Assembly: GCF_026240095.1 (NCBI RefSeq)
Contig: NZ_JAPIVG010000002.1
Location: 372,001 to 436,000 of the forward strand
From: Pedobacter sandarakinus
Lineage (GTDB): Bacteria > Bacteroidota > Bacteroidia > Sphingobacteriales > Sphingobacteriaceae
Length of the DNA stretch: 64,000 nucleotides
Direction of reading: 5' to 3'
Position numbers and translations under genes: made by a program. This document shows positions 53,284-61,413 of the stretch, one piece after another; position 1 is the first letter of the stretch, and each line of letters starts with the position of its first letter. Under the pieces are notes generated by a model, which did no database searches, was not told the DNA's origin, and saw nothing but the letters and a program-made list of their open reading frames with translations.

Positions 53284-53934
53284 ATGTTAAAAAATCATAT
53301 TATTATATCAACCTGTGTATTATTTGCCGTTATACTTTCCGCTTGTCAGCAAGAAAAGCGGCTTCCTTTTTATGGTGAGCGGCATGCTGAAACGGTTAAA
53401 GATGCCGCAGGAAATGAAAAAATTGATACGGTTTATCAAACCATACCTAACTGGTCTTTTCTAAATCAAGATAGCGTTGTAACCACGAATAAGGTAACAG
53501 ATGGAAAAATTTATATTGCAGATTTCTTTTTCACTTCATGTACCACAATTTGCCCTACTATGCACAGAAATTTAATGACAGTTTACAATGCATATAAGTC
53601 AGATCCAGATGTGATGTTCATTTCACACACGATAGATTTTAAATATGATAAACCTGCCGCATTAAAAAAATATGCTCAAAAATTAGGAGTAGATGGTCCG
53701 CAATGGCAATTTTTGTACGGCAGTAAAGACAGTGTATATACTTTAGCCGAAAAAAGCTATCTAGTTGCCGTTGGCGAAGACAGTACTGCCAAAGATGGTT
53801 ATATCCACCAGGGCTATTTAGTTTTAGTTGACAAAGACAGGAGAATCCGGGGCGCCTACGATGGTACTAAAGAAGAACAGGTAGAACAATTAAAGAAAGA
53901 TATCCCAGTTTTATTAGCAGAATATAAAAAATAG
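53284..53934 (+). CDS. SCO1/SenC-family copper chaperone-like lipoprotein
   Basis: A 216-residue thioredoxin-fold protein of the SCO family, tethered by a lipid at Cys21 (ILSACQQ). The copper-binding CxxxC motif is FFTSCTTICPTMH (Cys86, Cys90), and the third ligand His175 is in DGYIHQGYLVLVD. Family members deliver copper to the CuA site of cytochrome c oxidase or act in periplasmic redox defence. It lies 55 bp after the helical protein and precedes a cytochrome c, which fits electron or copper transfer in the cluster. Confidence 0.93.
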   Translation: MLKNHIIISTCVLFAVILSACQQEKRLPFYGERHAETVKDAAGNEKIDTVYQTIPNWSFLNQDSVVTTNKVTDGKIYIADFFFTSCTTICPTMHRNLMTVYNAYKSDPDVMFISHTIDFKYDKPAALKKYAQKLGVDGPQWQFLYGSKDSVYTLAEKSYLVAVGEDSTAKDGYIHQGYLVLVDKDRRIRGAYDGTKEEQVEQLKKDIPVLLAEYKK

Positions 53935-54037
53935 AATACTTACCATGCTCAATTCGATAATGGTAAATAAATCATAAACATTTCTGCAATTTTTCAGTTT
54001 CATTTACTAGTCAGAGATCACCACCTTGTTCAAAAAT

Positions 54038-54460
54038 ATGCGTAAGTATCTAATTATTAGTGCATTTTTTATTTCGGTAATTGCCGTCATTACTTCCTGC
54101 CAAAATCAAGAAACAATCGATTTTCAAAATTACATGTCCAATGGCAAAGATATCTACATCGCAAAATGCCAAAACTGCCATGGCGAAAAGGGCGAAGGTC
54201 TTGGTCAATTGGCGCCCCCGTTAACCGATACTACGTTTCTTAAAAACAACAAGTCGCGTTTGGCATGTATTATTAAAAATGGTATAAACGACAGCTTGGT
54301 GATCAACGGAAAATTATACACAGAAAAAATGCCTGGTTTCCCGGAATTGCCCGATATAGATGTGGCGCAGGTAATGGTGTACGTAACCAACGCTTTTGGG
54401 AACAAACAGGGTTTTGTTCCTTACCAAAAAGTGGCTACGCAACTTCAGAATTGCAACTAG
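54038..54460 (+). CDS. Monohaem c-type cytochrome, lipoprotein
   Basis: A 140-residue cytochrome. The ATG at 54038 (MRKYLIIS) starts a signal peptide with lipobox VITSCQN (Cys21); an in-frame TTG upstream is ignored. The single haem site is KCQNCHGEKGEG (Cys44-Cys47-His48), with the axial methionine probably in TEKMPGFPELPD (Met98). Class I size and layout. It closes the metal/redox cluster and could take electrons from or give them to the peroxidases. RNase P RNA follows about 60 bp later. Confidence 0.92.
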   Translation: MRKYLIISAFFISVIAVITSCQNQETIDFQNYMSNGKDIYIAKCQNCHGEKGEGLGQLAPPLTDTTFLKNNKSRLACIIKNGINDSLVINGKLYTEKMPGFPELPDIDVAQVMVYVTNAFGNKQGFVPYQKVATQLQNCN

Positions 54461-54519
54461 TAAAAAAATCAAATCTTTTCGCCTATTTCTATCAAAAAAC
54501 ATTCATCTTTGTGCAAAAA

Positions 54520-54891
54520 TGCAGGTTGTTCTATCGCTGTTTCGGGTAACCGAGAGAGAGGAAAGTCCGGGCAACACAGGGCATCTCGCTTTCTAACGGA
54601 AAGGAATTTAGGAATGAAAACCTAAATTATGGATTAGTGCAACAGAAAATATACCGCCTTAACTTCGGTTTTGGTAAGGGTGAAAACGTGCGGTAAGAGC
54701 GCACGAGCATTGCAGGTGACTGTAGTGGTTTGTAAACCCCGAGCGTTGAAAGACCAAATAGGCTAACGCATGTAGGGCTGCCCGTCCGATGTTAGTGGGT
54801 AGGTCGTTAGAGGTAAACGGCAACGTTTGCAGTAGATTAATGATAGAAATCTCAAGCAATTGAGCAACAGAACCCGGCTTATAGACCTGCA
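54520..54891 (+). ncRNA. rnpB: RNase P RNA (bacterial class A)
   Basis: The catalytic RNA that matures tRNA 5' ends, about 372 nt. The P1 helix is the pair ATGCAGGT (from 54519) with ACCTGCAT (to 54892). The universal P4 strands are visible: GAGGAAAGTCCGGGC at 54558-54572 and ACAGAACCCGGCTTA near 54867-54881. The 3' end runs directly into a T-tract. A CATCTTTG element (54504-54511), one mismatch from TAnnTTTG, precedes the start by about 8 bp. The ends are set from the P1 pairing and could shift by a few bases. Confidence 0.95.
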
Positions 54892-55191
54892 TTTTTTTTT
54901 GAAAAGCAATAGCAGTAACTCTTAGGTAACTTCACTCCCGCTGTACGCTTTATCTTTTTTGTGTTCCTGCAGCAAGCTATATCCGTTATGCTTCAAAAAA
55001 GTATACCGCTTCCATCGGGTTTGTATACACAGGTAATTGCTTCTATCAATCGCTCTCACTTCCAAAGAATATTTCCATTCGGTTAAAACCTTTTACATTC
55101 ATACTGGTTTAAAGGCTAAATATTGTATTAAAAACTATACATTAACTTAAAAACGATATATTCGCATAATATATTGAACAAACAAAACCAA
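54892..55191. other. 300-bp intergenic region with a degenerate palindromic repeat
   Basis: After the rnpB T-tract lies an imperfect inverted repeat at about 54935-55019 (separate entry). The remainder up to the NtrC-type gene is AT-rich and shows no clear promoter consensus. Confidence 0.5.
54935..55019. repeat. Degenerate dispersed-repeat-like inverted element
   Basis: TATCTTTTTTG (54951-54961) is the near-complement of CAAAAAAGTATA (54994-55005), one or two mismatches. Flanking words CCGCTGTACGCT and CCGCTTCCATCGGG differ in composition from neighbouring DNA. It has the look of decayed palindromic intergenic elements that I recall from Flavobacteria/Sphingobacteria genomes; copy number cannot be checked here. 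Confidence 0.35.
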
Positions 55192-56598
55192 ATGGCCAAA
55201 CTACTAATTATTGATGATGAGCGTGCGATCAGGAGTACCTTACGCGAAATCTTGGAATACGAGAATTATGATGTCGATGATACCGATAATGGTATCGATG
55301 GGCTAGAAATGATCAAAAAAGGAAACTTCGATCTGGTACTTTGCGACATAAAAATGAACAAAATGGACGGTATGGAAGTGTTGGAGCAAGCTCAAGCGCT
55401 TAAACCAGATTTGCCCTTCATCATGATATCCGGACACGGTACGGTTGAAACGGCGGTTGAGGCCAGCAAAAAAGGTGCATTTGATTTCATTTCTAAACCA
55501 CCAGATTTAAACCGCCTGTTGATTACGGTTCGCAATGGTTTAGATCGTGGTACACTGGTTACAGAAACTAAAGTCCTCAAACGTAAGGCAAGCAAAACCC
55601 GCGAAATTCTCGGCGAATCTGAAAGCATATCTAAAATTAAAGAAACCATAGAACGTGTGGCTCCTACAGAGGCCAGGGTGCTCATAACCGGTGCAAACGG
55701 TAGTGGTAAAGAACTTGTTGCTCGGTGGTTGCACGAGAAATCTAATCGTGCAGATAGTCCGTTGATAGAAGTTAACTGCGCTGCAATACCATCAGAGTTA
55801 ATAGAAAGTGAACTTTTTGGCCATGAGAAAGGTTCATTTACATCGGCGGTAAAACAACGTATTGGTAAGTTTGAGCTCGCCAATGGAGGAACCTTATTTC
55901 TGGATGAAATTGGCGATATGAGCCTTTCAGCCCAAGCGAAAGTACTCAGGGCTTTGCAAGAGCACAAAATATCTCGTGTAGGTGGAGAAAAAGAGATCGA
56001 CGTAAACGTACGGGTACTTGCTGCAACCAATAAAGATTTGTTGAAAGAAATTGAAGATGGTAATTTCCGTATGGACTTGTACCATCGGTTAAACGTAATC
56101 AACATCCATGTACCGCACTTAACCGAGCGAACAGATGATATCCCTGTAATTGCGCAACACTTTCTCGAAAATATTTGTAACGACTATGGCATGCCCGTTA
56201 AAAAAGTAAACGACGGTGCCATGGCTGCTCTTAAAGCATTACCGTGGACGGGTAACGTTCGTGAATTGCACAATATGATCGAACGCTTAATTATCTTAAG
56301 TGATAAAGTAATTACCGAAAATGATGTTCGTGCATTCGCCAATCCAGGCGGCGGTACAAACATTGGCGCTGCCAGCAGCACACAGATTGCACAGTCTGCA
56401 ACAGGTGCCGGATTAGGTTCAACTTTCGATAGTTTCAATAATTTTCAAGATTATAAAGATCACGCTGAAAAGGAATTCATCAAATTCAAACTTGAAAAAA
56501 ACAATTGGAATGTATCCAAAACAGCAGATGAAATTGACATTCAACGAAGTCACCTGTACAGCAAAATCGAGAAATTCGGCCTAAAGCGGGCGGAATAA
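55192..56598 (+). CDS. NtrC-family sigma-54-dependent response regulator
   Basis: A 468-residue activator. I use the ATG at 55192 (MAKLLIIDDE) over an upstream in-frame TTG. The receiver domain holds the phospho-acceptor Asp52 (LVLCDIKMNKMDG). The AAA+ domain (about residues 140-370) has Walker A GANGSGKE, Walker B GGTLFLDEIGDM, and the sigma-54-contacting loop, which reads GSFTSA (214-219) instead of the usual GAFTGA. The C-terminal Fis-type helix-turn-helix ends at DIQRSHLYSKIEKFGL. No sensor kinase is adjacent. It probably activates genes such as those with the -24/-12 sites listed here, though no link is shown. Confidence 0.95.
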   Translation: MAKLLIIDDERAIRSTLREILEYENYDVDDTDNGIDGLEMIKKGNFDLVLCDIKMNKMDGMEVLEQAQALKPDLPFIMISGHGTVETAVEASKKGAFDFISKPPDLNRLLITVRNGLDRGTLVTETKVLKRKASKTREILGESESISKIKETIERVAPTEARVLITGANGSGKELVARWLHEKSNRADSPLIEVNCAAIPSELIESELFGHEKGSFTSAVKQRIGKFELANGGTLFLDEIGDMSLSAQAKVLRALQEHKISRVGGEKEIDVNVRVLAATNKDLLKEIEDGNFRMDLYHRLNVINIHVPHLTERTDDIPVIAQHFLENICNDYGMPVKKVNDGAMAALKALPWTGNVRELHNMIERLIILSDKVITENDVRAFANPGGGTNIGAASSTQIAQSATGAGLGSTFDSFNNFQDYKDHAEKEFIKFKLEKNNWNVSKTADEIDIQRSHLYSKIEKFGLKRAE

Positions 56599-56649
56599 AA
56601 AAGCCTAGCAGGCAAAAGGTTGACAGTGACTTCTTAAGATTGGAATAAG

Positions 56650-56697
56650 AAAAGTTGGGGTGTATGGTTAAGGCTAATACATTTCAACTTTTTTTTG
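56650..56697. terminator. Terminator after the NtrC-type gene
   Basis: AAAAGTTGGGGTGTAT (56650-56665) pairs with ATACATTTCAACTTTT (56677-56692), including three G-U wobbles, then a T-run. It lies between this gene and the convergent ClC gene. Confidence 0.75.
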
Positions 56698-56739
56698 GTT
56701 TGCTGCCCTGAGGCTGTTAAAGGAATTTAAATTGGTAAC

Positions 56740-58530
56740 TTACCCCATATAATCGTTCTGTCTCATTAACAAAGCCCGATATTTGTTGAAGATGGCAGTT
56801 TTTGAAACAAATCCACGATATTGGTTTTGAGGGCTAATTACGGGTAAGGTCCATGCGTTCTCTTGCTCCATCTTTTCTAACACTACTTTTAAATCATCTG
56901 ATTCATTGATTGTTCTCGGTGCAGGGTGAACAATATGTGCGGCGGTAAGTGTTTCCTTTTGCTCACTTTTCATCATCTCGTTAAATACCTCTTCTACATA
57001 TACGATGCCTTTAAAATCACCTGCCTCATCGGTTACGGCACATATATTTTTATGTGATTGTACAATGTCATTCATTCTTACCGAAATCAGGTCGCTCATC
57101 TCTAAAACCGGGTAATTTTTTTCCGTAAGGTATTTTAATTTCATTTGGTTTAGAACGGTGGTATCTTTATCCTCATGTGAAAGTAATTCACCCTTGTCGG
57201 CCAGTGCCTTAGTATATATAGAATGCTTTTGTGCGCTTCGATTAATGGCATAAGAAATGGCCGTCGTAATCATTAATGGCACCATCAAAATATAACCGCC
57301 GGTAATTTCTGCAATAAGAAAAATACCGGTGAGTGGTGCATGCATAATAGCACCCAAGGCTGCAGCCATGCCTGCCACAATAAAATTAGATACATTCAAC
57401 TGCGCAAATCCTGATAAATTCACCATGTATGCGAAGATGAACCCGATTAAGCCGCCCATAATTAAACTTGGTGCGAAGGTACCCCCATTTCCGCCAGCGC
57501 CTAATGTAACCAGCGTCGCAATAGATTTTATAAAAATTGTTACGAGGGTAAACAGTACAACAAGCGCAGGCACGGTATTGAAATCAGAAAAAATACTATT
57601 ATTAATAACGGCTAAATAATCCCCTTTCAACAAGCTTTTGATTGTAATATATCCTTCTCCATAAAGCGTAGGAAAAAGAAATACCAGGGCACCTAGCATT
57701 AAACCGCCCGCTACCACTTTTGTATAAGGATGTTGAATCTTATAAAACAATCCTTTTACAGCATAATTTGCTTTGGTGAAATAAATAGAAAACAAGCCGA
57801 TTAAAACCGCCAAAATCACATAGTAAACCAAGGCGTTAACCTGCCAACCTTCGGTTACCAAAAAGAATAATTGCTGGGTATAGAAAAGCCTGGCAACCAC
57901 AGCAGCAGTTGCTGCCGACAATAACAATGGAATAAAAGCTGGAATAGTGAATTCTGGAAGCAAAATTTCGATGGCAAATACAATTCCAGCTATCGGACTA
58001 TTAAAGGCACCCGCTATTCCGGCAGCTGCACCACAAGCTACCAACATGGTGATCTCCCGATAAGACAAACCTAAAAACCGACCTAAGTTAGAGCCAATGG
58101 CAGACCCACTGGTTACAATCGGCGCCTCTAATCCGGTAGATCCGCCAAAGCCTACTGTAACTGCGGCGGTAATTATTTGCGAATAGATATTATGTGGTTC
58201 TACCCGACTGGATTTTTTAGAGATTGCATAAAGCAGTGGCGTTAGGCCTGTTTCAAATTTACTTTTACGAATGAAATACTTTACATAAACTACCGTTAAA
58301 AAAATCCCAATCATGGGGAAGAGCAGATACAGGTAGTATTTATATTTCCATTGCCAATCTGATTGGAGAAACTCTTCGATGTGATGGGTTAGCGTTTTGA
58401 GCGCTGCAGCAGCCAATCCGGCCAAAATTCCTACTACAATAGCCAGGATCACTAAGAAATTACGATTTGATATTTTAGATTTTCGAAACTGATTTATCTG
58501 ATCAAGGTAATTTACAAAGTGGATATACAT
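56740..58530 (-). CDS. ClC-family chloride channel/transporter with CBS domains
   Basis: A 596-residue ClC protein. The membrane part (about residues 25-430) contains the Cl- selectivity and gating motifs: GGSTGLEAPIVTSGSAIGS near 129-148, with the external gating glutamate at Glu135 (GxEAP, a variation on GxEGP), GIAGAFNSPIAGIVFAIEIL, and GAGGNGGTFAPSLIMGG. The last 140 residues form two CBS domains that bind nucleotide in relatives. Retention of the gating glutamate suggests an exchanger or gated channel; which of the two cannot be settled from motifs. It is convergent with the NtrC-type gene. Confidence 0.93.
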   Translation of the reverse strand: MYIHFVNYLDQINQFRKSKISNRNFLVILAIVVGILAGLAAAALKTLTHHIEEFLQSDWQWKYKYYLYLLFPMIGIFLTVVYVKYFIRKSKFETGLTPLLYAISKKSSRVEPHNIYSQIITAAVTVGFGGSTGLEAPIVTSGSAIGSNLGRFLGLSYREITMLVACGAAAGIAGAFNSPIAGIVFAIEILLPEFTIPAFIPLLLSAATAAVVARLFYTQQLFFLVTEGWQVNALVYYVILAVLIGLFSIYFTKANYAVKGLFYKIQHPYTKVVAGGLMLGALVFLFPTLYGEGYITIKSLLKGDYLAVINNSIFSDFNTVPALVVLFTLVTIFIKSIATLVTLGAGGNGGTFAPSLIMGGLIGFIFAYMVNLSGFAQLNVSNFIVAGMAAALGAIMHAPLTGIFLIAEITGGYILMVPLMITTAISYAINRSAQKHSIYTKALADKGELLSHEDKDTTVLNQMKLKYLTEKNYPVLEMSDLISVRMNDIVQSHKNICAVTDEAGDFKGIVYVEEVFNEMMKSEQKETLTAAHIVHPAPRTINESDDLKVVLEKMEQENAWTLPVISPQNQYRGFVSKTAIFNKYRALLMRQNDYMG

Positions 58531-58569
58531 TTTTCTTGTTTTTAAATTAGCTGGGTTAAGTTCTCTGCA

Positions 58570-59292
58570 CTAAGCATCAAATTTATCGAGCAGTTTTATA
58601 AGTGTGGCAAAATCTTTAGGATATGGAGCTTCGATAATAATGTCTTGGTCATCGAGTCCTTTGAAAACAAGATGTCTGGCATGAAGGGCAAAGCGTTTCA
58701 TAATTGGTTGCTCTTCTTCTCCTTTTGTAAGCTTATATCCACGCTTTATAGCAGATAGGAAAACAGGTTTCCCTTTGTACATATCATCGCCTACGATAGC
58801 CGCCCTTTGTGTAGCCAGGTGAATCCGAATTTGGTGCATACGGCCGGTAATTGGCTTGCACTCTACCAATGTATAATGCTTATAGTATTTTAACGAGTCA
58901 AAAATTGTTTCAGCACGTTTTCCTTCTGCCCTATCAATGGTTACATTTTTATTTCCGTCGTTCAAAATAGGCAGATCAACCAACAACTGATCGAAAATTA
59001 CATGTCCATCTACAACAGCATGATAAGTTTTATTTACCTTTCTGCGTTCGAACTGCATCGAGGCATGTCGGTAAGCTTCAGGATTTTTTGCGATGATTAA
59101 AGCGCCAGAAGTCTCTTTATCCAATCGGTGGCAAACCTGGGCATCGAAGCTATACTGCTTAGCCATTCTTAGCACATTGGTTTCTCCAGATCCACCTCTT
59201 TCATCGAGCGAAGCTAAGAATGGTGGTTTGTTGATTACGATGAAATCGTTGTCTTCGAAAAGAATAAGGTCTTTAAAATTAGGATACTTCAA
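58570..59292 (-). CDS. RluA-family pseudouridine synthase
   Basis: A 240-residue enzyme that isomerises uridine to pseudouridine in RNA. The catalytic aspartate lies in VCHRLDKETSGALII, and the family motifs FIVINKPPFLAS, TGRMHQIRIHLA and GDDMYKGKPV follow. There is no N-terminal S4 domain. I place the start at the TTG at 59292, because the longer in-frame start region (to 59355) contains a strong promoter element at 59314-59321. The target base (rRNA or tRNA) is not determined. It lies 39 bp downstream of the ClC start on the same strand side. Confidence 0.9.
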   Translation of the reverse strand: MKYPNFKDLILFEDNDFIVINKPPFLASLDERGGSGETNVLRMAKQYSFDAQVCHRLDKETSGALIIAKNPEAYRHASMQFERRKVNKTYHAVVDGHVIFDQLLVDLPILNDGNKNVTIDRAEGKRAETIFDSLKYYKHYTLVECKPITGRMHQIRIHLATQRAAIVGDDMYKGKPVFLSAIKRGYKLTKGEEEQPIMKRFALHARHLVFKGLDDQDIIIEAPYPKDFATLIKLLDKFDA

Positions 59293-59313
59293 GCTGTATG
59301 TGATTGATGATCG

Positions 59314-59321
59314 CAAAAATA
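59314..59321 (-). promoter_or_regulatory. Putative promoter -7 element of the RluA-type gene
   Basis: TATTTTTG on the minus strand (TAnnTTTG), giving a start near 59308 and a leader of about 16 nt to the TTG start. It argues against the longer ORF. Confidence 0.45.
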
Positions 59322-59506
59322 CGGATTTAATTTTTGATGGGCACTGTAAGCTCAAATTTATTTGACTGCTCTAACGATACCAGTTATCAATTTGAAGGCA
59401 TTTGTGAGATACTAAAATTGATTACCAAAAAAAAAACACAGCTTAATACATGCCAATGCTGTATCAAACTGTGTGCTTAAGCCAGGTAAGGGCTTATTTA
59501 TATCAA

Positions 59507-60196
59507 CTAAGATAACTCAAATTTATATCCGACACCTTTTACGGTTGACACATAAGTTTCACCTAATTTCTCGCGGAGTTTACGAATGTGAACATCAATT
59601 GTGCGGTTGGTAACAACTACCGAATCTTCCCATATATTTTTGAGAATCGATTCCCTGGTGTAGACTTTTCCCGGTTTAGATGCCAACAGGTATAACAATT
59701 CGAATTCCTTTTTAGCCAGCACCACTTTAGTTCCTGCTTGGAAAACGAGGTATGCCTCGCGATCAATCACCAAATCGCCTATTTCCAGCTTGTTTTCTGA
59801 AATTTCTTCCGTGCCCGAATTCCTTCTCAAAATCGCATTTATCCTGCTAACCAAGGCACGTGGTTTTATGGGCTTGGCAATATAGTCGTCTGCACCTACA
59901 TTAAATCCTGCAATTTCTGAATACTCTTCACTTCTGGCCGTTAAAAAAACCATAAATGTATTCTTAAATTCAGGAATTCCACGCATGATTCTGCATGCCT
60001 CAATCCCATCCATCTTAGGCATCATGATGTCAAGAATAATTAAATCAGGATGAACTTTCTTGGCAACTGTAATTCCTTCTTGTCCATTGGATGCAGTGAA
60101 TACCTGATAACCTTCTTTTTTTAAGTTGTATTCGATCAACTCTAAAATATCTGGTTCATCGTCAACAATTAATATTTTCTGACCTGCGTTGTTCAT
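59507..60196 (-). CDS. OmpR/PhoB-family response regulator
   Basis: A 229-residue regulator. The receiver domain (residues 1-120) has Asp56 in LIILDIMMPKMDG and the acidic pocket VDDEPD. The C-terminal winged helix (about 135-229) has TNRTIDVHIRKLREKLG and VKGVGYKFEL, typical of PhoB/OmpR. The pattern is closest to PhoB-type regulators. No histidine kinase is adjacent, so the partner is unknown. Its start region carries five GTTAA/GTTAC half-sites in 11-bp register (60198-60268), the usual geometry for this DNA-binding fold, which suggests autoregulation. Confidence 0.93.
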   Translation of the reverse strand: MNNAGQKILIVDDEPDILELIEYNLKKEGYQVFTASNGQEGITVAKKVHPDLIILDIMMPKMDGIEACRIMRGIPEFKNTFMVFLTARSEEYSEIAGFNVGADDYIAKPIKPRALVSRINAILRRNSGTEEISENKLEIGDLVIDREAYLVFQAGTKVVLAKKEFELLYLLASKPGKVYTRESILKNIWEDSVVVTNRTIDVHIRKLREKLGETYVSTVKGVGYKFELS

Positions 60197-60197
60197 A

Positions 60198-60268
60198 GTT
60201 AAGTATTTGTTACGAAAGTACTTGCTCTGATGTAATTATTGGTTAAGCCTAAGTTAAGAAATTGTTAA
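60198..60268 (-). promoter_or_regulatory. 11-bp-phased GTTAA array, likely operator of the response regulator
   Basis: On the plus strand GTTAA occurs at 60242, 60253 and 60264, exactly 11 bp apart. GTTAA at 60198 and GTTAC at 60209 are also 11 bp apart, and 60198 and 60242 differ by 44 bp (four periods). A -7-like TACTTTCG (minus strand, 60213-60220) lies just downstream of the three-copy block, which would sit at about -35 to -62. Winged-helix OmpR/PhoB dimers bind direct repeats with this spacing. Confidence 0.7.
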
Positions 60269-60299
60269 CCTGTATAAATACATTAACATGCAGTTTCTT

Positions 60300-61412
60300 T
60301 TAACGTAACGTTTTTGCTAAAAATGCATCTAGCTCGTTCCCTCTAAGGTTTTTCGCTGCAATTTTGCCGCTTGGATCAATTAGATATGATGTTGGAATTG
60401 CTTGTACCTGGTATTGTTTTACCGTTGCGCCGTTGAAATCGCTTAGTTCTGAGGCATGTGTCCATGTCAAACCATCGGCCTTTATTGCGCCCAACCAAGC
60501 TGCTTTATCTGTATCTAAAGAAATTCCTAACACATCGAAGTTTTTTGCTTTGTATTTATTGTACATGCGCACTACGTTAGGGTTCTCCTGGCGACAAGGC
60601 TGGCACCAAGATGCCCAAAAATCTACTAAAACATATTTCCCTTTGTAATCTGATAAACTTATAGCCTTGCCTTCTGCTGTATTAATGGTAAATGCAGGCG
60701 CAATTTGTCCAACTTGAACACTTTTTAACAAGGCCATTTGTTTTACAAAAGTATCTACTGTTGCATTGCCTTTAATCTCTTCTTTTACGTCATCGGCAAA
60801 CTTAACCAATTCGGCTTCAAACTCTTGTGGACTTAAGGTATTCATGGCATAAAAACTCGCCAATGTACCTTTATTATCTGCCGCAAATTTTAAGATCTGT
60901 GTATTTAATTGATTGATGTAAGATTCATATTGAGGTTTCATCTGTTCTAAGATGGTGGCTCTGTTTTCTGGTTGGGTAGCCACTTTGGCTTCGAAATCTG
61001 CCTGAAGCTTTTCAACCTGTTGGGCGAAATTATTTCTAATGCTGTTAAGTTCAGATAATTTTTCAACCTCGTTGGCACCAGAAATTTTGTATGCCATGGT
61101 TTTATCTGCTAAATCTGCCTCCAAATCAATATCATCGCCATTTTTGGCAATTAACATATATTCATGATTACCGATTGAAACACGGAAAAAATCAACAGAA
61201 GGTGTTTTACGAATAAACTTAAATTCGCCTTTTTCAGATAGATTGGTTGAATCAATCGCAACCATTTTACTGTTGTTCATTCCAAATAAATACACCTTAT
61301 TTTCTGTTCCCGTATTTTTAAAAGTGCCGTCTATGGTAAAACTATCTTTCGGTTTGCAAGCGGTAAATGCTAATGCAATGATGGCAAAAAAGCCTACTTT
61401 GTTTAATTTCAT
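60300..61412 (-). CDS. TlpA-family thiol-disulfide lipoprotein with DUF4369-like domain
   Basis: A 370-residue lipoprotein (Cys19 in LAFTACKPKD). Residues about 24-110 form a beta-rich N-terminal domain resembling DUF4369 (FTIDGTFKNTGTENKVYLF). A helical linker follows (about 115-230), then a TlpA thioredoxin domain with an intact redox motif FWASWCQPCRQENP (Cys270, Cys273) and cis-Pro region IPTSYLIDPSG. It likely acts in periplasmic disulfide reduction, for example cytochrome c or cell-envelope maturation. It starts 1 bp after the gatB stop, so it is co-transcribed with gatB. Confidence 0.93.
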   Translation of the reverse strand: MKLNKVGFFAIIALAFTACKPKDSFTIDGTFKNTGTENKVYLFGMNNSKMVAIDSTNLSEKGEFKFIRKTPSVDFFRVSIGNHEYMLIAKNGDDIDLEADLADKTMAYKISGANEVEKLSELNSIRNNFAQQVEKLQADFEAKVATQPENRATILEQMKPQYESYINQLNTQILKFAADNKGTLASFYAMNTLSPQEFEAELVKFADDVKEEIKGNATVDTFVKQMALLKSVQVGQIAPAFTINTAEGKAISLSDYKGKYVLVDFWASWCQPCRQENPNVVRMYNKYKAKNFDVLGISLDTDKAAWLGAIKADGLTWTHASELSDFNGATVKQYQVQAIPTSYLIDPSGKIAAKNLRGNELDAFLAKTLR

Positions 61413-61413
61413 T

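Noticed and set aside
46621..54460. Methanobactin precursor peptide in the MbnP/MbnH cluster
   Set aside because: No short Cys-containing leader peptide ORF with the expected pattern is visible near the pairs; the cluster is not called a methanobactin operon.
55392..56105. Long minus-strand ORF opposite the NtrC-type gene
   Set aside because: It is a reverse-complement shadow of the conserved AAA+ domain, with no start context or homology.
59293..59355. Longer N-terminus of the RluA-type protein starting at TTG 59355
   Set aside because: The extension contains a TATTTTTG promoter element (59314-59321), so it is probably leader, not coding.
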